In this document: positions 33,226 to 42,852 of the stretch, piece by piece
Layout: every line of letters begins with the position of its first letter
Position numbering within the stretch: position 1 is the first letter of the stretch
Origin: Oscillatoriaceae cyanobacterium Prado104
GTDB lineage: Bacteria; Cyanobacteriota; Cyanobacteriia; Cyanobacteriales; Microcoleaceae
Assembly: GCA_025454405.1 (NCBI GenBank)
Contig: JALOON010000046.1
Span: forward strand, 1-64,000
DNA: 64,000 nt
Reading direction: 5' to 3'
Translations under genes and position numbers: made by a program
Notes under the pieces: model-generated
The model's database searches: none
Told to the model about the DNA's origin: nothing
The model's input: only the letters and a program-made list of their open reading frames with translations

Positions 33226-34454
33226 TATCCAGATTTTCGATCGAATACATCTTCCCACAGTTGAGCGAAGAATTTACCTTTAACATCCCAGTCGTAGACT
33301 TCCCTGATGCGCTTGCGACCCGCTTGACTCATGCGATCCCGCAGTTGAGGATCGGCAGCTAAACACACTATAGCCTCAGCTAAACACTGCACTGTGCGAT
33401 CGGCGTCATGGGTGGCTACTTTAATTCCGGTTTCAGCAGTTACTTGAGTTGCCGGGCCGCCCAAATCCAAACAGATGGTCGGGCGGCCGATACCCATCAT
33501 TTCCGTGCAGACAAAGCCACCGGAATCGTGCAAGCTGGGGTGCAGTAAAACGTGAGATTCTGCCATTTTAGAAAGAGTTTCTGTGCGAGTTAATGCCCCC
33601 CAAAAATGTACTCGATCGGCGATGCCTAATTCTGTTGCCAATAATTCTAAACGCTGTTTTTCTGGTCCATCGCCCACAATCCAATATTCAGCTTCCGGCA
33701 GTTTTGCCGCCGCAAACGATCGCAGCCCTAAGTGCACTCCTTTCCAGTGTAGGAGCCTTCCCACACTGATAAATCTAATTGGCTGTTCCGGAGGGTTTTT
33801 AAATTGTTCTAGGTGTTGAATTTCTGGCTTTGACAAACCGACTTGAGAGAAAATTTTCACGTTTTTTGCTTTGAGAAATCGCAATCTCGCTGCAGTTTCT
33901 TCCGTCGTTGCCAGGGCAATTGCGCTGCGACGTGCGGTCAGCCCCACAAACGGATCTCGTTCTCCCAATCCTTGGGCTATTGCCCGCAAAGTTTCGTAAA
34001 TTTTACCCCTACGGCTGAAATCTTTCCAAAAAGGTTTTGGTGCCGCTTCTGCACCTCCAACAGGTCCCCAAATAAAAGGCTGGGGCAGCAAAGCTAGGAA
34101 ACTTGGAGACCAATGCTTGACATAAGTTACGTGCTGTACTAAGTCAAAACCGATCGAGCGATCGAGTTTGCGAGCGGTAAAATAAGCCCAAATTTGCCAC
34201 AAATAATAGTGAAGTTGCAGCAATCCTTGTTTGCCTTTCCAATCATCGCTCCACCCGAAGGGATCGAAGTAGATAAAATGCAAATTCGGCACTGGATTGC
34301 GTTTGAGTTCTTCCTCAATAAAAGAGCGACAAAATGTCCGAGTAAACACCCAAGTTTCGTGATATTTTGCAGCTTGCAATGCAGTATTCCATCCCACTCC
34401 TTCTTCGGAGCCGAGATTGGGTTCGCAGGCAAAGGCAGACAAAAGAATTTTCAT
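33225..34454 (-). CDS. Glycosyltransferase, GT4-type
   Basis: 409 aa. N-terminus MKILLSAFACEPNLGSEEGVGWN is typical of a GT-B acceptor domain with the PNxGSExG motif. The C-terminal domain has IRFISVGRLLHWKGVHLGL, WIVGDGPEK and LLHPSLHDSGGFVCTEMMGIGRP, the sugar-nucleotide pocket. It acts in polymer assembly at the inner face of the membrane. Its stop overlaps the MITE-like element. The next gene upstream is a second GT4. Confidence 0.87.
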   Translation of the reverse strand: MKILLSAFACEPNLGSEEGVGWNTALQAAKYHETWVFTRTFCRSFIEEELKRNPVPNLHFIYFDPFGWSDDWKGKQGLLQLHYYLWQIWAYFTARKLDRSIGFDLVQHVTYVKHWSPSFLALLPQPFIWGPVGGAEAAPKPFWKDFSRRGKIYETLRAIAQGLGERDPFVGLTARRSAIALATTEETAARLRFLKAKNVKIFSQVGLSKPEIQHLEQFKNPPEQPIRFISVGRLLHWKGVHLGLRSFAAAKLPEAEYWIVGDGPEKQRLELLATELGIADRVHFWGALTRTETLSKMAESHVLLHPSLHDSGGFVCTEMMGIGRPTICLDLGGPATQVTAETGIKVATHDADRTVQCLAEAIVCLAADPQLRDRMSQAGRKRIREVYDWDVKGKFFAQLWEDVFDRKSG

Positions 34455-34541
34455 TAGAATTGGTAATTGGTAATTGGTAATCGGTAATTGGTAATTAGTA
34501 ATTGGTAGGTTAAAGTTATATTTTTTCCCTCTTCTTCCTTC

Positions 34542-35726
34542 TTACCTCATCCTTCTTTCTTCTTCCTTCTTCCTTCTTCCTTCTTCCATTAAAAATGATG
34601 TAACTTCGATATAGGCTTTGGCAGCGGTTTCCGGGGTGGTGCGATCGATCGATTGGCGCGATCGTTTTCCCATTGTTTCAATTAAATTTGGATTGTCTAA
34701 AAAAACCTGCATTTTATCTGCCAATTCCCCCGCATTATTCGGGTCAAAAATATAACCGTTTTCGCCTTCTACAATCAATTCGCAAGAAGCAGCACCGCTA
34801 GAACACAGCACAGGTTTGCCAAACACCATCGCCTCAGGAACTACCATTCCCCAAACATCCTCAAAAGTAGGAAACACAAAAATATCGGCTTGCTGAAAAT
34901 AAGCGCCCAAACTGCCATAATCCACCCATCCCAGCCACTTTACCCGAGCGCCAAAACCTCGATCGCGAATAAAATTTTCTAATTCTTCCTGTTGGTCTCC
35001 CTTGCCCGCGATCGCCAGCGTATAGTTAGAATATCCGCGCTCTTGCAGCAGCGCGCAAGCTTCTAACAACGTTTTAATTCCCTTCCTCGCCGTAATCCGC
35101 CCCGCATACAGAAAAATCGGTTTTTGCAAATCTAACTTTGACGGTTCTGCTGTTGCCAAACGCTTCAACAGCGCTTCCGCATCCGGTACTAAATAAGTCC
35201 TCGCAAACACTTTTGATTCCGGAACTTTGAGAACTTCCATCAAGTATTTTTTTCCTGCTTGACTGTTAGCCACAAAAGCACCGGCAAACTTTGCTAAAAT
35301 GCGCCGCACAAACGTGCGAAAATTGGAATCTCGAAAATCTGTATTCGGGGAACTGCCGTCGTAAATAATGGCGATTTTCCAGCCGCACAGCGGTTTGAGC
35401 AGCACCACCAAAACAGTCCACAGCGAGAAAGCTTGGGGAAAAACTACGTGGGGTCTGAATTTGAGTAAATAACCGATAATGCTCGGCGATACGGCAATAA
35501 AACCCCGATCGTACCCTGTTTCTATCTTTTGGGTTTCGACAAATTTAGTCTCTCCCACTAATTGAATTGCTGACGCACCCGGAAGTGTTCGATCGAAACC
35601 AGACCAAACGCGGCCGGTGTAAAACACGGTGTTTTTAAACACTTTCGTGAATTCTCTCAATACTGGTTGCCAGTAAGCACCTAATTCTACTTCCGGCACC
35701 AGCCAAGCGATTCGCAATTCATCCAT
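34542..35726 (-). CDS. Glycosyltransferase, GT4-type, with repeat-encoded tail
   Basis: 394 aa. The C-terminal domain has PIFLYAGRITARKGIKTLLEA, LAIAGKGDQQEELE, and FVFPTFEDVWGMVVPEAMVFGKPVL with the catalytic E-x7-E (EDVWGMVVPE). The last dozen residues (EEGRRKKEEERRMR) are encoded by an intergenic CTTCCTT repeat that replaces the original end. The native C-terminus probably ended near SFLM. Confidence 0.87.
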   Translation of the reverse strand: MDELRIAWLVPEVELGAYWQPVLREFTKVFKNTVFYTGRVWSGFDRTLPGASAIQLVGETKFVETQKIETGYDRGFIAVSPSIIGYLLKFRPHVVFPQAFSLWTVLVVLLKPLCGWKIAIIYDGSSPNTDFRDSNFRTFVRRILAKFAGAFVANSQAGKKYLMEVLKVPESKVFARTYLVPDAEALLKRLATAEPSKLDLQKPIFLYAGRITARKGIKTLLEACALLQERGYSNYTLAIAGKGDQQEELENFIRDRGFGARVKWLGWVDYGSLGAYFQQADIFVFPTFEDVWGMVVPEAMVFGKPVLCSSGAASCELIVEGENGYIFDPNNAGELADKMQVFLDNPNLIETMGKRSRQSIDRTTPETAAKAYIEVTSFLMEEGRRKKEEERRMR

Positions 35727-35750
35727 TTAATGTTTACCTCGAACGCATTT

Positions 35751-36611
35751 TTAAGCTTTAGGAATTGCGAGAATGTTTCCTTCCTGCGGGGCGGTGGCGC
35801 TTTGCAGTTCTCCCGTATCATTGACAGTAAAAAATTCGTAACCCAAGTTTTTCAAGAAATTCCAGGCACCCGACTCTGAGAGCTTGAATCTCTCGATCGC
35901 TTTTTCATTAATTTCAAATAGCACCTTCGGTCGCATTTTAGCAAACAGCGACTTCGCACCCTGCAGGACGTATTCTTCTGCACCCTCTACGTCCATTTTA
36001 ATAAAATCTACTCGATCGATTCCTTCGCGGTCAAGAACGCTGTCGATCGTTGTTGTAGTTACTTCTTCGTAAGTTGTATTTTCGCTGCCGTCGCCTCCGA
36101 GGGAGTAGCTGTTGGGAGCGTTGTCAATGTGGTAAAATTTTGCCGTGCCTTCTGTATCTGACAGAGCGGATTTAAATAGTTTTACCTGGCTCAAATTGTT
36201 GAGTTTGACATTGCGATCGAGATTTTGATAAGATTCTTCTCCAGGCTCGAAGGACAGAACTTTTCCACTCTCTCCTACTAATTTTGCTGCTAAAACCGTG
36301 TAAATTCCGGTGTTGGCTCCCGCATCGATAAATACTGACCCTGGAGAGAGAGATCGCTCTAAATAATACAGTTCCGGTTCGTAATCTTCGCGCAGGACAA
36401 AAATCCCTGTAGAACCTGCTTGTTTGAACTTTGCGGGTAAGAAAAAGCGGCACTGCCATTTAGGAATTTCTACAGTTGCCGGGATGCCCAACTGACAAAG
36501 TACAGCCCAATATATCGTCCGAAAAATTGCCGTTGCCGGAGCTTTTTTAAAGGCTCTGTGATTTTTGAGATAGTTCCATTTGGTGGTAAAGTAACTCGAA
36601 TTTGCTTGCAT
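35751..36611 (-). CDS. FkbM-family methyltransferase
   Basis: 286 aa. The SAM motif I is FIDAGANTGIYTVLAA (about 104-119), then VLSFEPGEESYQNLDRNV and the acidic VDFIKMDVEGAEEYVL. FkbM enzymes O-methylate sugars in exopolysaccharides and other glycans, so the polymer is likely methylated. The start MQANSSYFT has no N-terminal transmembrane helix. It lies 24 bp before the GT4 gene downstream, on the same strand. Confidence 0.88.
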   Translation of the reverse strand: MQANSSYFTTKWNYLKNHRAFKKAPATAIFRTIYWAVLCQLGIPATVEIPKWQCRFFLPAKFKQAGSTGIFVLREDYEPELYYLERSLSPGSVFIDAGANTGIYTVLAAKLVGESGKVLSFEPGEESYQNLDRNVKLNNLSQVKLFKSALSDTEGTAKFYHIDNAPNSYSLGGDGSENTTYEEVTTTTIDSVLDREGIDRVDFIKMDVEGAEEYVLQGAKSLFAKMRPKVLFEINEKAIERFKLSESGAWNFLKNLGYEFFTVNDTGELQSATAPQEGNILAIPKA

Positions 36612-36844
36612 TTTTGTTTGTTTTTAAGTGTGCGATCTGTCAACCTTGATTTTCAATGAGTAAAAGCTCAATTGTTTGCCAAATATCAAGTATCTCAATT
36701 CCTATCTTTTGAAGTTAAGTCGATCTTTTTGAGAACTAGATTTAAATACCGTTCCAAACACCTCTACCTCAACTGTCAACTATCAACTCAAAACTCTCCC
36801 ATTCCTCAATAACTTAAAACTCAAAACTCAAAATTCAAAACTAT

Positions 36845-37732
36845 TTAAGCTCCTTTTAATCTGGCCATAAAAGACATCCAAATCAACCTGCGGTAGGGCA
36901 GCAGCCAATATATCGGCCACAGCAAACCGCCGTGACGCTGGGTGTAAACTTTCCATTCTTCTAAAGGTTGTAGAGTTACATCTTGAAGTGCTAAACCTTT
37001 AGGCTTGCTAACTTTCTCCAATTGCTCGGTTAAAGGCCTCTCGGGTACTGCTGTCGGTTTGGGATTGAGGGCGCAAGTGCCGATATAACCGGGCGCGATC
37101 CACACCGTACATCCTTGTTGTTTTGCCCGCCATCCGTAATCGTAGTCGGCTGCGTAGTGAATGAAAGCCGGGTCTAAATTGCCGGCTATCCGAACAACTG
37201 CTTTAGGAATAAGTACGAAATTACCGTTCATCGTATCGCAAGGTTGGGGTCGATCGCTCGGTTCTACCGCGCGCAAATAAATCGGGTGCCACCACCGACT
37301 TTGCACCATTCCCCCGTAGGTGAAAACACCAGTTTCGGGATCGCAAGTAGAACCCGCAACAATTGCTTTTGTTTCTCCCTGGGCGATTAATTGGCGGCTG
37401 GTTTCTAGCAGTGTATTTAACGCTTGCGGGTAAAGTACCGTATCGTCATTGAGCCACAAACAGTAGTCGGGATCGTCTTTTAGAGCTTCGCTGAAAGCTA
37501 GGCGCATTCCCCCATTCCAAAACAAACTGCCATCGCCGCTAAAAATCTTGACTTGAGGATAATTTTCGCGTACTGCGGCGGCCGTACCGTCAGTGCTCCC
37601 GTCATCTACCAGATAAACGGTGAGGTCAATTTCACTTGTTAATATTTGCTCGAACAGCGACTTTAAAGTAACCAAGGTCTTTGATTTGCGGTTGTGGCAA
37701 GTCATCAAGACTGCTATGTTTGTGGGCTTCAT
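36845..37732 (-). CDS. Family 2 glycosyltransferase (GT-A)
   Basis: 295 aa. NIAVLMTCHNRKSKTL, VYLVDDGSTDGTA (DDGST motif) and YCLWLNDDTVLYPQAL (DxD) place it in GT2. A hydrophobic patch near the C-terminus (LPYRRLIWMSFM) may touch the membrane. It likely transfers the polymer's sugar residues. It is separated from the fucosyltransferase-like gene by about 170 bp. Confidence 0.88.
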   Translation of the reverse strand: MKPTNIAVLMTCHNRKSKTLVTLKSLFEQILTSEIDLTVYLVDDGSTDGTAAAVRENYPQVKIFSGDGSLFWNGGMRLAFSEALKDDPDYCLWLNDDTVLYPQALNTLLETSRQLIAQGETKAIVAGSTCDPETGVFTYGGMVQSRWWHPIYLRAVEPSDRPQPCDTMNGNFVLIPKAVVRIAGNLDPAFIHYAADYDYGWRAKQQGCTVWIAPGYIGTCALNPKPTAVPERPLTEQLEKVSKPKGLALQDVTLQPLEEWKVYTQRHGGLLWPIYWLLPYRRLIWMSFMARLKGA

Positions 37733-37904
37733 CTGGGTTTCATCTACGTATAAATATCGAGTTGTCTATCAACAAATTGTCCGATCGCGATCGACGATAC
37801 CGCTTGATTTCACTTCCTATTTAATTAATAACTTAAATTGCCCGCAGCATCAAGAGTTTAACTGTAAATTTATTTCTTTGTCCTGCGGGCAAGCGTCAGA
37901 ATCC

Positions 37905-39014
37905 TTACAAACAGTATTCCTCCTCTGTTAGCAGCCCGCAATATTCGCCATCGCAGGCAATTTTGTAATTTGCTTTCTGATTGCCCAATCTTGCCCCGGC
38001 CATAATTGCGTAAGAGGTCATTGTAGAAATCAGGACATCGCACTCTCCGAGGATATACCAATCAATCATTGCGGAAAGGGGCTGCCGCTTGCGAAACCTT
38101 AGATGTTGCAATCCTAAGGTTCTCTTAACTCTTTTCAAGAAAGTGGAAATTCTCAAGTGCCGGTCGATACCGGTGTGAACTACAGGCTCTGTATCGTACA
38201 TCACTTGTCCCCAAGGAAACAATACATTTGCCAGCCGCAGTTTTACGTTAATTTGATCCGTGGTGATAAAAAATTGCAAGCGTTGGCTGCGAGACAGCAT
38301 TTTGAATTCATTTTCGACTAGATGGTGCAATTTGCTGACAAAATTTTCCACGTACTTTAAATTTGCTAGCTGGTCATCGTAAAAAGCGCGAAACTGAACG
38401 GCGATCGTGGCACAATTGTTGGACAGTCCCAGTTGTTGTTTCTTGCGATCGACTGCATCCACAAACCAGCTACTGGGTTTTTGCATCAAGAATTTAGCTA
38501 TCTGTCCGAATTTCTCCCGGCGCGATGCGTAACTATTACCAAACAGTTTCCTCAGTTTAGCTGCACAGAAGGGATTTGCCACAATCGCTTCGTCAAAGGT
38601 ATTCCCTTGTTGGTGAATGATGAAGGTTTCGGGAAATGCTGCTGTTAGATTGACAGTTGCCAGCATTTCCATTTCCTCTGGCCTGTGACACGGATCGATG
38701 TATACTTTAGATTCGTCCCGAAACAGCAATTTATATTTTGCAAAATCCCATTCAATCCCTTCGGGCGGCTCGAAGTATTCTAACATGAGGGGGTAATCGA
38801 TCAGGAGGATGCGATCGGTTACTAAAGCTAACAAAAAAGCCGAGCAAATACCGCGCAGTTTATTTCCCCATCCAGTACAATCGCCGTCTTGATAAACCAC
38901 AAAACGCTTTGGCAAAGTTCCGTCTAGTAGTTTTTGGTAATTTTGCCTGTAAGCAGCAATAAAGTTCGGTTCAGTTTTAGTTGTTAAGTATTCTTGAATT
39001 TGAGTTTGTGGCAT
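37905..39014 (-). CDS. Fucosyltransferase-like protein
   Basis: 369 aa. The N-terminal half has GDCTGWGNKLRGICSAFLLALVTDRILLIDYPLMLEYF, the pattern of xyloglucan/alpha-1,2-fucosyltransferase-like enzymes (GNKLRGI...DRILLID). SNNCATIAVQFRAFYDDQ fits the donor-binding region, and the end has DVLISTMTSYAIMAGARLG. A soluble GT-B enzyme adding fucose, or another 6-deoxy sugar, is the likely role. It is a distant member and the family is not certain. Confidence 0.62.
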   Translation of the reverse strand: MPQTQIQEYLTTKTEPNFIAAYRQNYQKLLDGTLPKRFVVYQDGDCTGWGNKLRGICSAFLLALVTDRILLIDYPLMLEYFEPPEGIEWDFAKYKLLFRDESKVYIDPCHRPEEMEMLATVNLTAAFPETFIIHQQGNTFDEAIVANPFCAAKLRKLFGNSYASRREKFGQIAKFLMQKPSSWFVDAVDRKKQQLGLSNNCATIAVQFRAFYDDQLANLKYVENFVSKLHHLVENEFKMLSRSQRLQFFITTDQINVKLRLANVLFPWGQVMYDTEPVVHTGIDRHLRISTFLKRVKRTLGLQHLRFRKRQPLSAMIDWYILGECDVLISTMTSYAIMAGARLGNQKANYKIACDGEYCGLLTEEEYCL

Positions 39015-39941
39015 CGATTTAATTCCCCGTTATTCACTTCTGGCGACATAACATCAAGCAAGTTAAGCGATTTGAAATTTTAGATTTACCTCAAAAGCTG
39101 CTGCTTGGTAATTGAGGAATCGCTCTCTTTCCCAAGACAAACTTGACGCTTGTCCAGGTGAAGCGGCTTTGAGTTCATCTAAACATTTCTGTCAAATCTA
39201 AAGTTTTTAACCTATTTGATTCCGTTACTCTCACCTGTTGGTTTACTTTGTATGAACTGAAATGTTCCGATACTTACCGGTGCGCTCTTACTTTCCAACC
39301 CAACCCATAACTCACTAGCCATTTGTGTTGGCCATTACCAAGTTATCAGAACGAAACATTCCGATACTTGGCTGTTCTATCTTATTTTCCAACCTAACCC
39401 ATAACCCGCTAGCCAGTTGTGTTGGCTATTACCAAATTGTCAGAACCAAATAAAAAAACCTAACTGTACTGTCAAAGCTCCCGATCGAAATTTCGCTGGA
39501 ACTTTGCTTTCACCCACAGCGATCGGCGCTGTTGACGGCGTTAGAATACACCAAGAGCGATCGATCGGACAACATTTCCACATTCGCGCATTCGCGCAGT
39601 AAAAATATCCATTTGCAATAGCAGGCATTGCCTCGCGATCGCAAACTTACCCACCCCAGCGCAATTCCTGCTAGAAAGACGGCTGATTTTGCTCAAAGTT
39701 CCTGAACCTAGATCCCTGAAGCCAGACAACAATTAACACCATACTCAGGTTTCCAAACAGGGTGATTTGAGCTACCCCCCTTCTGTTACCGCAGCAGGCT
39801 CGATCGAGCGAACATCAGTAATTCGCCCTCCGGCAAGTGTCACAGTCTCAAACGAAATTGTCACACTTTAATAGGATTTTCTGATGCCCCAATCTTCGAC
39901 ACAGCAGGAAAAATTAGGGTTTTCCCAACGGGGCATCCTAC
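39015..39941. other. 927-bp intergenic region with tandem duplication
   Basis: It separates two minus-strand glycosyltransferase genes. A 94-bp unit is repeated in tandem at 39259-39352 and 39353-39446. No coding frame, RNA gene or transposase is found; reported short frames at 39417-39732 have no features. Confidence 0.55.
39259..39446. repeat. Two tandem copies of a 94-bp unit
   Basis: Unit one 39259-39352, unit two 39353-39446. Shared stretches include TTCCGATACTT, TTTTCCAACC/CTTTCCAACC and TGTGTTGGCCATTACCAA/TGTGTTGGCTATTACCAA. Identity is about 80 percent. No coding sense is seen. Confidence 0.8.
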
Positions 39942-41213
39942 CTACTTCGCCTTTGGCAAGTTTAGTTTAGCAGCTTGCCAAACTTTTTCATATAGGTTAG
40001 AATACTCGCGAGCTTGCAACTCTAATGTAAAGTTTTGTTCGACTTTAATGCGAGCGTTGCGGCAAAGATTTTGGTGCCGTTGGCGGTCTTCTAAAACCCA
40101 AGCAATGCCTCGCGCTAAATCTTCAGTATCGTAAGGTCGAGCCAGATAGCCGTTGTCTCGATCGTCCACAATATCTTTCAATCCTGTCACATCAAAAGCG
40201 ACTACAGGAGTACCGGCAGCCAAAGCTTCCGATGCCGTCTGTCCGAAAGCTTCGTAGCGCGAAGGCACCACCATCACATCAGCCGCAGCATAAACTTTGG
40301 CTAATCTTTCATCATCCAACCTGCCGAGATAATGAGTTTTAAAACCTACATCGATCGGACTTTCAGGCTGTGGGCATCCGAATACCAAAAGCTCAATTTT
40401 ATCCTGCCATCCCGATTGACTGAGGCGCAACAAAGCCGGGACCAACAGCGGAAAACCCTTCCACCGATCGCCCGTTCCTTGCATTGCTCCAAACAATACT
40501 AATTTTTTATCATGCGGCAAATGCAAATTAGCTCTAACCTCCGGACGATTTAGCGGTTTGTAAAGTTCCGCATCAAGGCCGTTGCCAATTGCTTTTACTG
40601 GATAATCGCGCAACAGCGAACTAGATTTAGCGCATTCGGCCAACCAACGACTTGGAGTCACCAAAGTCAAATTCAAATTTTGCCAAGCCTGCGCTTTGCG
40701 CTGCCAAATCCAGCGAGAAATATCCGCTTCTTTCGTGCTGTGAAGTTGCGGGCAAGCACCGCAAGAATTCAAATAGCGATCGCAATCTTCGCTGTAGTGA
40801 CAGCCGCCCGTAAACGCCCACATATCATGCAGCGTCCACACCAAGGGTTTGTTAAATTTTGCCAGCGTTTCAATTTGCATGTAGCCTTCACAAACCCAGT
40901 GCAAATTAATCACATCTGGATCGATTTTTGCCACTTCTGCAACCAGAGAATCCGGCACCCATTGAGGCGAAAAAATCACTTGACCCAGTTGAGGGTAAGC
41001 TTTGAGGGGCAAGCGATTTAATTTTGCTCGCAAGTCCTTAAATTTGCCTCCAAATGCGACAGGCAACTCCACAATGCTGTCATCTTCGATCGACTTATAT
41101 CCCGTCAAAATTTGGGAATCGACGCCGATACTTTGCAAACCTTGGTGCAAGCGGTAAGTTGCGCGCGCCGCACCGCCTTTAACATCGTAATTGCTCAGAA
41201 TTAAAACTTTCAT
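39942..41213 (-). CDS. Glycosyltransferase, GT4-type
   Basis: 423 aa, from MKVLILSNYDVKGGAARATYRLHQGL, which is typical for this subfamily. The C-terminal domain has KKLVLFGAMQGTGDRWKGF, VMVVPSRYEAFGQTASEALAAGTPVVAF with catalytic EAFGQTASE and a loop VDDRDNGYLARPYD. Several cysteines (CHYSEDC, CGACPQ) lie around residues 150-170, a feature of a known GT4 subset. I chose ATG 41213; a longer open frame to 41405 lies in repeat DNA. CTTCCTT repeats abut the start codon. Confidence 0.87.
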   Translation of the reverse strand: MKVLILSNYDVKGGAARATYRLHQGLQSIGVDSQILTGYKSIEDDSIVELPVAFGGKFKDLRAKLNRLPLKAYPQLGQVIFSPQWVPDSLVAEVAKIDPDVINLHWVCEGYMQIETLAKFNKPLVWTLHDMWAFTGGCHYSEDCDRYLNSCGACPQLHSTKEADISRWIWQRKAQAWQNLNLTLVTPSRWLAECAKSSSLLRDYPVKAIGNGLDAELYKPLNRPEVRANLHLPHDKKLVLFGAMQGTGDRWKGFPLLVPALLRLSQSGWQDKIELLVFGCPQPESPIDVGFKTHYLGRLDDERLAKVYAAADVMVVPSRYEAFGQTASEALAAGTPVVAFDVTGLKDIVDDRDNGYLARPYDTEDLARGIAWVLEDRQRHQNLCRNARIKVEQNFTLELQAREYSNLYEKVWQAAKLNLPKAK

Positions 41214-41485
41214 TGTACAGAAGGAAGAAGGAAGAAGGATGAGGGAATAAGGATGAGTGTGGGGGGCGAGTTTACTGGATTTTTCATTTGTATTGCAGAT
41301 CGATCGCGAACCCGCCCCTACAGGAATCACGACCAGCCGAACGGACACAATATCACTTGTTAAAACTTGCTTATTATCTGCCTGACGATCGAGATTTTGA
41401 CACATTAATTATAGCAGTTTTCACGCGCTAGCTAATTATAGTAGTAAGGTGCGCGCTGCGCACCCTACAAAAACTCAAAAAACCG

Positions 41486-42412
41486 CTAGATTTTCAAAAG
41501 TTGTTTGATTTTCCTTTGTACTTTTTTAACCAACTTCGGATCGTAATCGTACAAAGTATTTTGAGTAAAATTATCAGCTTGCGCATCGCGAATTACAAAC
41601 GGCGGATGTTTCAGAGGAAACACCATCTCTTGCACAGACATATTATTGTAAGGACTGTTGATATCGTCCGTGTGAGTTCCTCCGCTTCCGTGTCCGATAT
41701 TTGCAGCCAAATTGACGTTAGCCAAAATATTCAAACCATTTTGAATAAAACTAGCAAACGTCCATTGAAAATCCCAAGTATCGATCGCGCCTTCGTAACA
41801 CAACTGACAAGTTTTATGCCAGATTTTCGCAGCATGGGGATCGCCCAAAATATCCATCAAAAAATTGCCATCGCGAACTTGCGGCCACAGTTTCATCTCT
41901 AAATCGTAATGCTGCCAAGCGCGCCGCCAACTCGCCCAACTCCAGCAGTGAGTATAGCGAGAAAAGTAGTAACTGAAATCAGTACGCTGCTTGCCAAACT
42001 GCACGTTTTGACCCGATATTGACATAATTCGCTCGTCATCTCGGTAGCGATCGAGCAATTCTTCAGCAAAGTAGAAAAAACTCTGGTGCGGCAAGCAATC
42101 ATCTTCGATAATAATCGCTTCTTCTACTGTATCGAACACCCAATTCAAGCCGCTAGAAACGCGCCGGCGGCATCCTAAATTGCTGCCTGCATAATTTTGC
42201 AAAACCTCGCATTCCCAGTCTACCTGTTCGATAACGGCGCGTGCTGCCGCGCACTGCAAGTCTTCTCCGGGTTTGTCGGGGCGGGGGCCATCTGCTACTA
42301 CTAATAATTTAGGCGGCTTGACTTTGCGGATTTCTGCAAATACTCTTTGAGTTTCTGCGGGGCGTTTGAAAATAATAAAAGCAACGGGGGTTTTTAAAGG
42401 TCGATCGATCAT
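41486..42412 (-). CDS. GT2-like glycosyltransferase
   Basis: 308 aa. MIDRPLKTPVAFIIFKRPAETQRVF, LLVVADGPRP and EAIIIEDDCLPHQSFFYF (DxD-like EDD) are as in GT2/GT13-type enzymes with a GNT-I-like catalytic domain. Cysteines and aromatic residues (YTHCWSWASWRRAWQ) form the acceptor site. It belongs to a group often misnamed hemolytic protein HlpA. The role is sugar transfer in the EPS pathway. Confidence 0.8.
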   Translation of the reverse strand: MIDRPLKTPVAFIIFKRPAETQRVFAEIRKVKPPKLLVVADGPRPDKPGEDLQCAAARAVIEQVDWECEVLQNYAGSNLGCRRRVSSGLNWVFDTVEEAIIIEDDCLPHQSFFYFAEELLDRYRDDERIMSISGQNVQFGKQRTDFSYYFSRYTHCWSWASWRRAWQHYDLEMKLWPQVRDGNFLMDILGDPHAAKIWHKTCQLCYEGAIDTWDFQWTFASFIQNGLNILANVNLAANIGHGSGGTHTDDINSPYNNMSVQEMVFPLKHPPFVIRDAQADNFTQNTLYDYDPKLVKKVQRKIKQLLKI

Positions 42413-42852
42413 TGATATCGCTCCACTCTTTTATTTTAATTGATTGATTGAAACGCGAAGGCGCGTTCGGCGAAGCCGTTCCCGTAGGGTAGAACGCGAA
42501 GGAAGAAATAGATAGGATTATCTTGAATCTAGTTATGCAGGGTGCGCAGTGCGCACCTTACTGTATGTGTAGGGTGCGCAGTGCGCACCGTTGGTAAATC
42601 TCGTTTTTCCTTGAGTCTCGATCCCCCTAAATCCCCCTTAAAAAGGGGGACTTCAGATGTTTCCGGTTCCCCCCTTTTCAAGGGGGGGGAGTTGGTAAAT
42701 CTCGTTTTTCCTTGAGTCTCGATCCCCCTAAATCCCCCTTAAGAAGGGGGACTTCAGATGTTTCCGGTTCCCCCCTTTTCAAGGGGGGCTAGGGGGGATC
42801 GGATATTTCCGGTTCCCCCCTTTTTAAGGGGGGCTAGGGGGGATCGCACAAT
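42413..42852. other. 440-bp intergenic region of repeats
   Basis: A leftover 'GCGAAGGCGCG' palindromic region, two GTGCGCAGTGCGCAC elements (about 42541 and 42571), then a 101-bp tandem duplication. No gene is seen; a frame at 42758-42976 translates only the GGGGG repeats. Confidence 0.6.
42590..42790. repeat. Two tandem copies of a 101-bp GGGGGA/CCCCCT unit
   Basis: Each copy contains TTGGTAAATCTCG, GATCCCCCTAAATCCCCC and TTTCCGGTTCCCCCC with internal palindromes. A shorter third copy follows at about 42805-42846. These belong to common cyanobacterial CCCCCTAAATCCCCC palindromic repeats. Confidence 0.75.
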
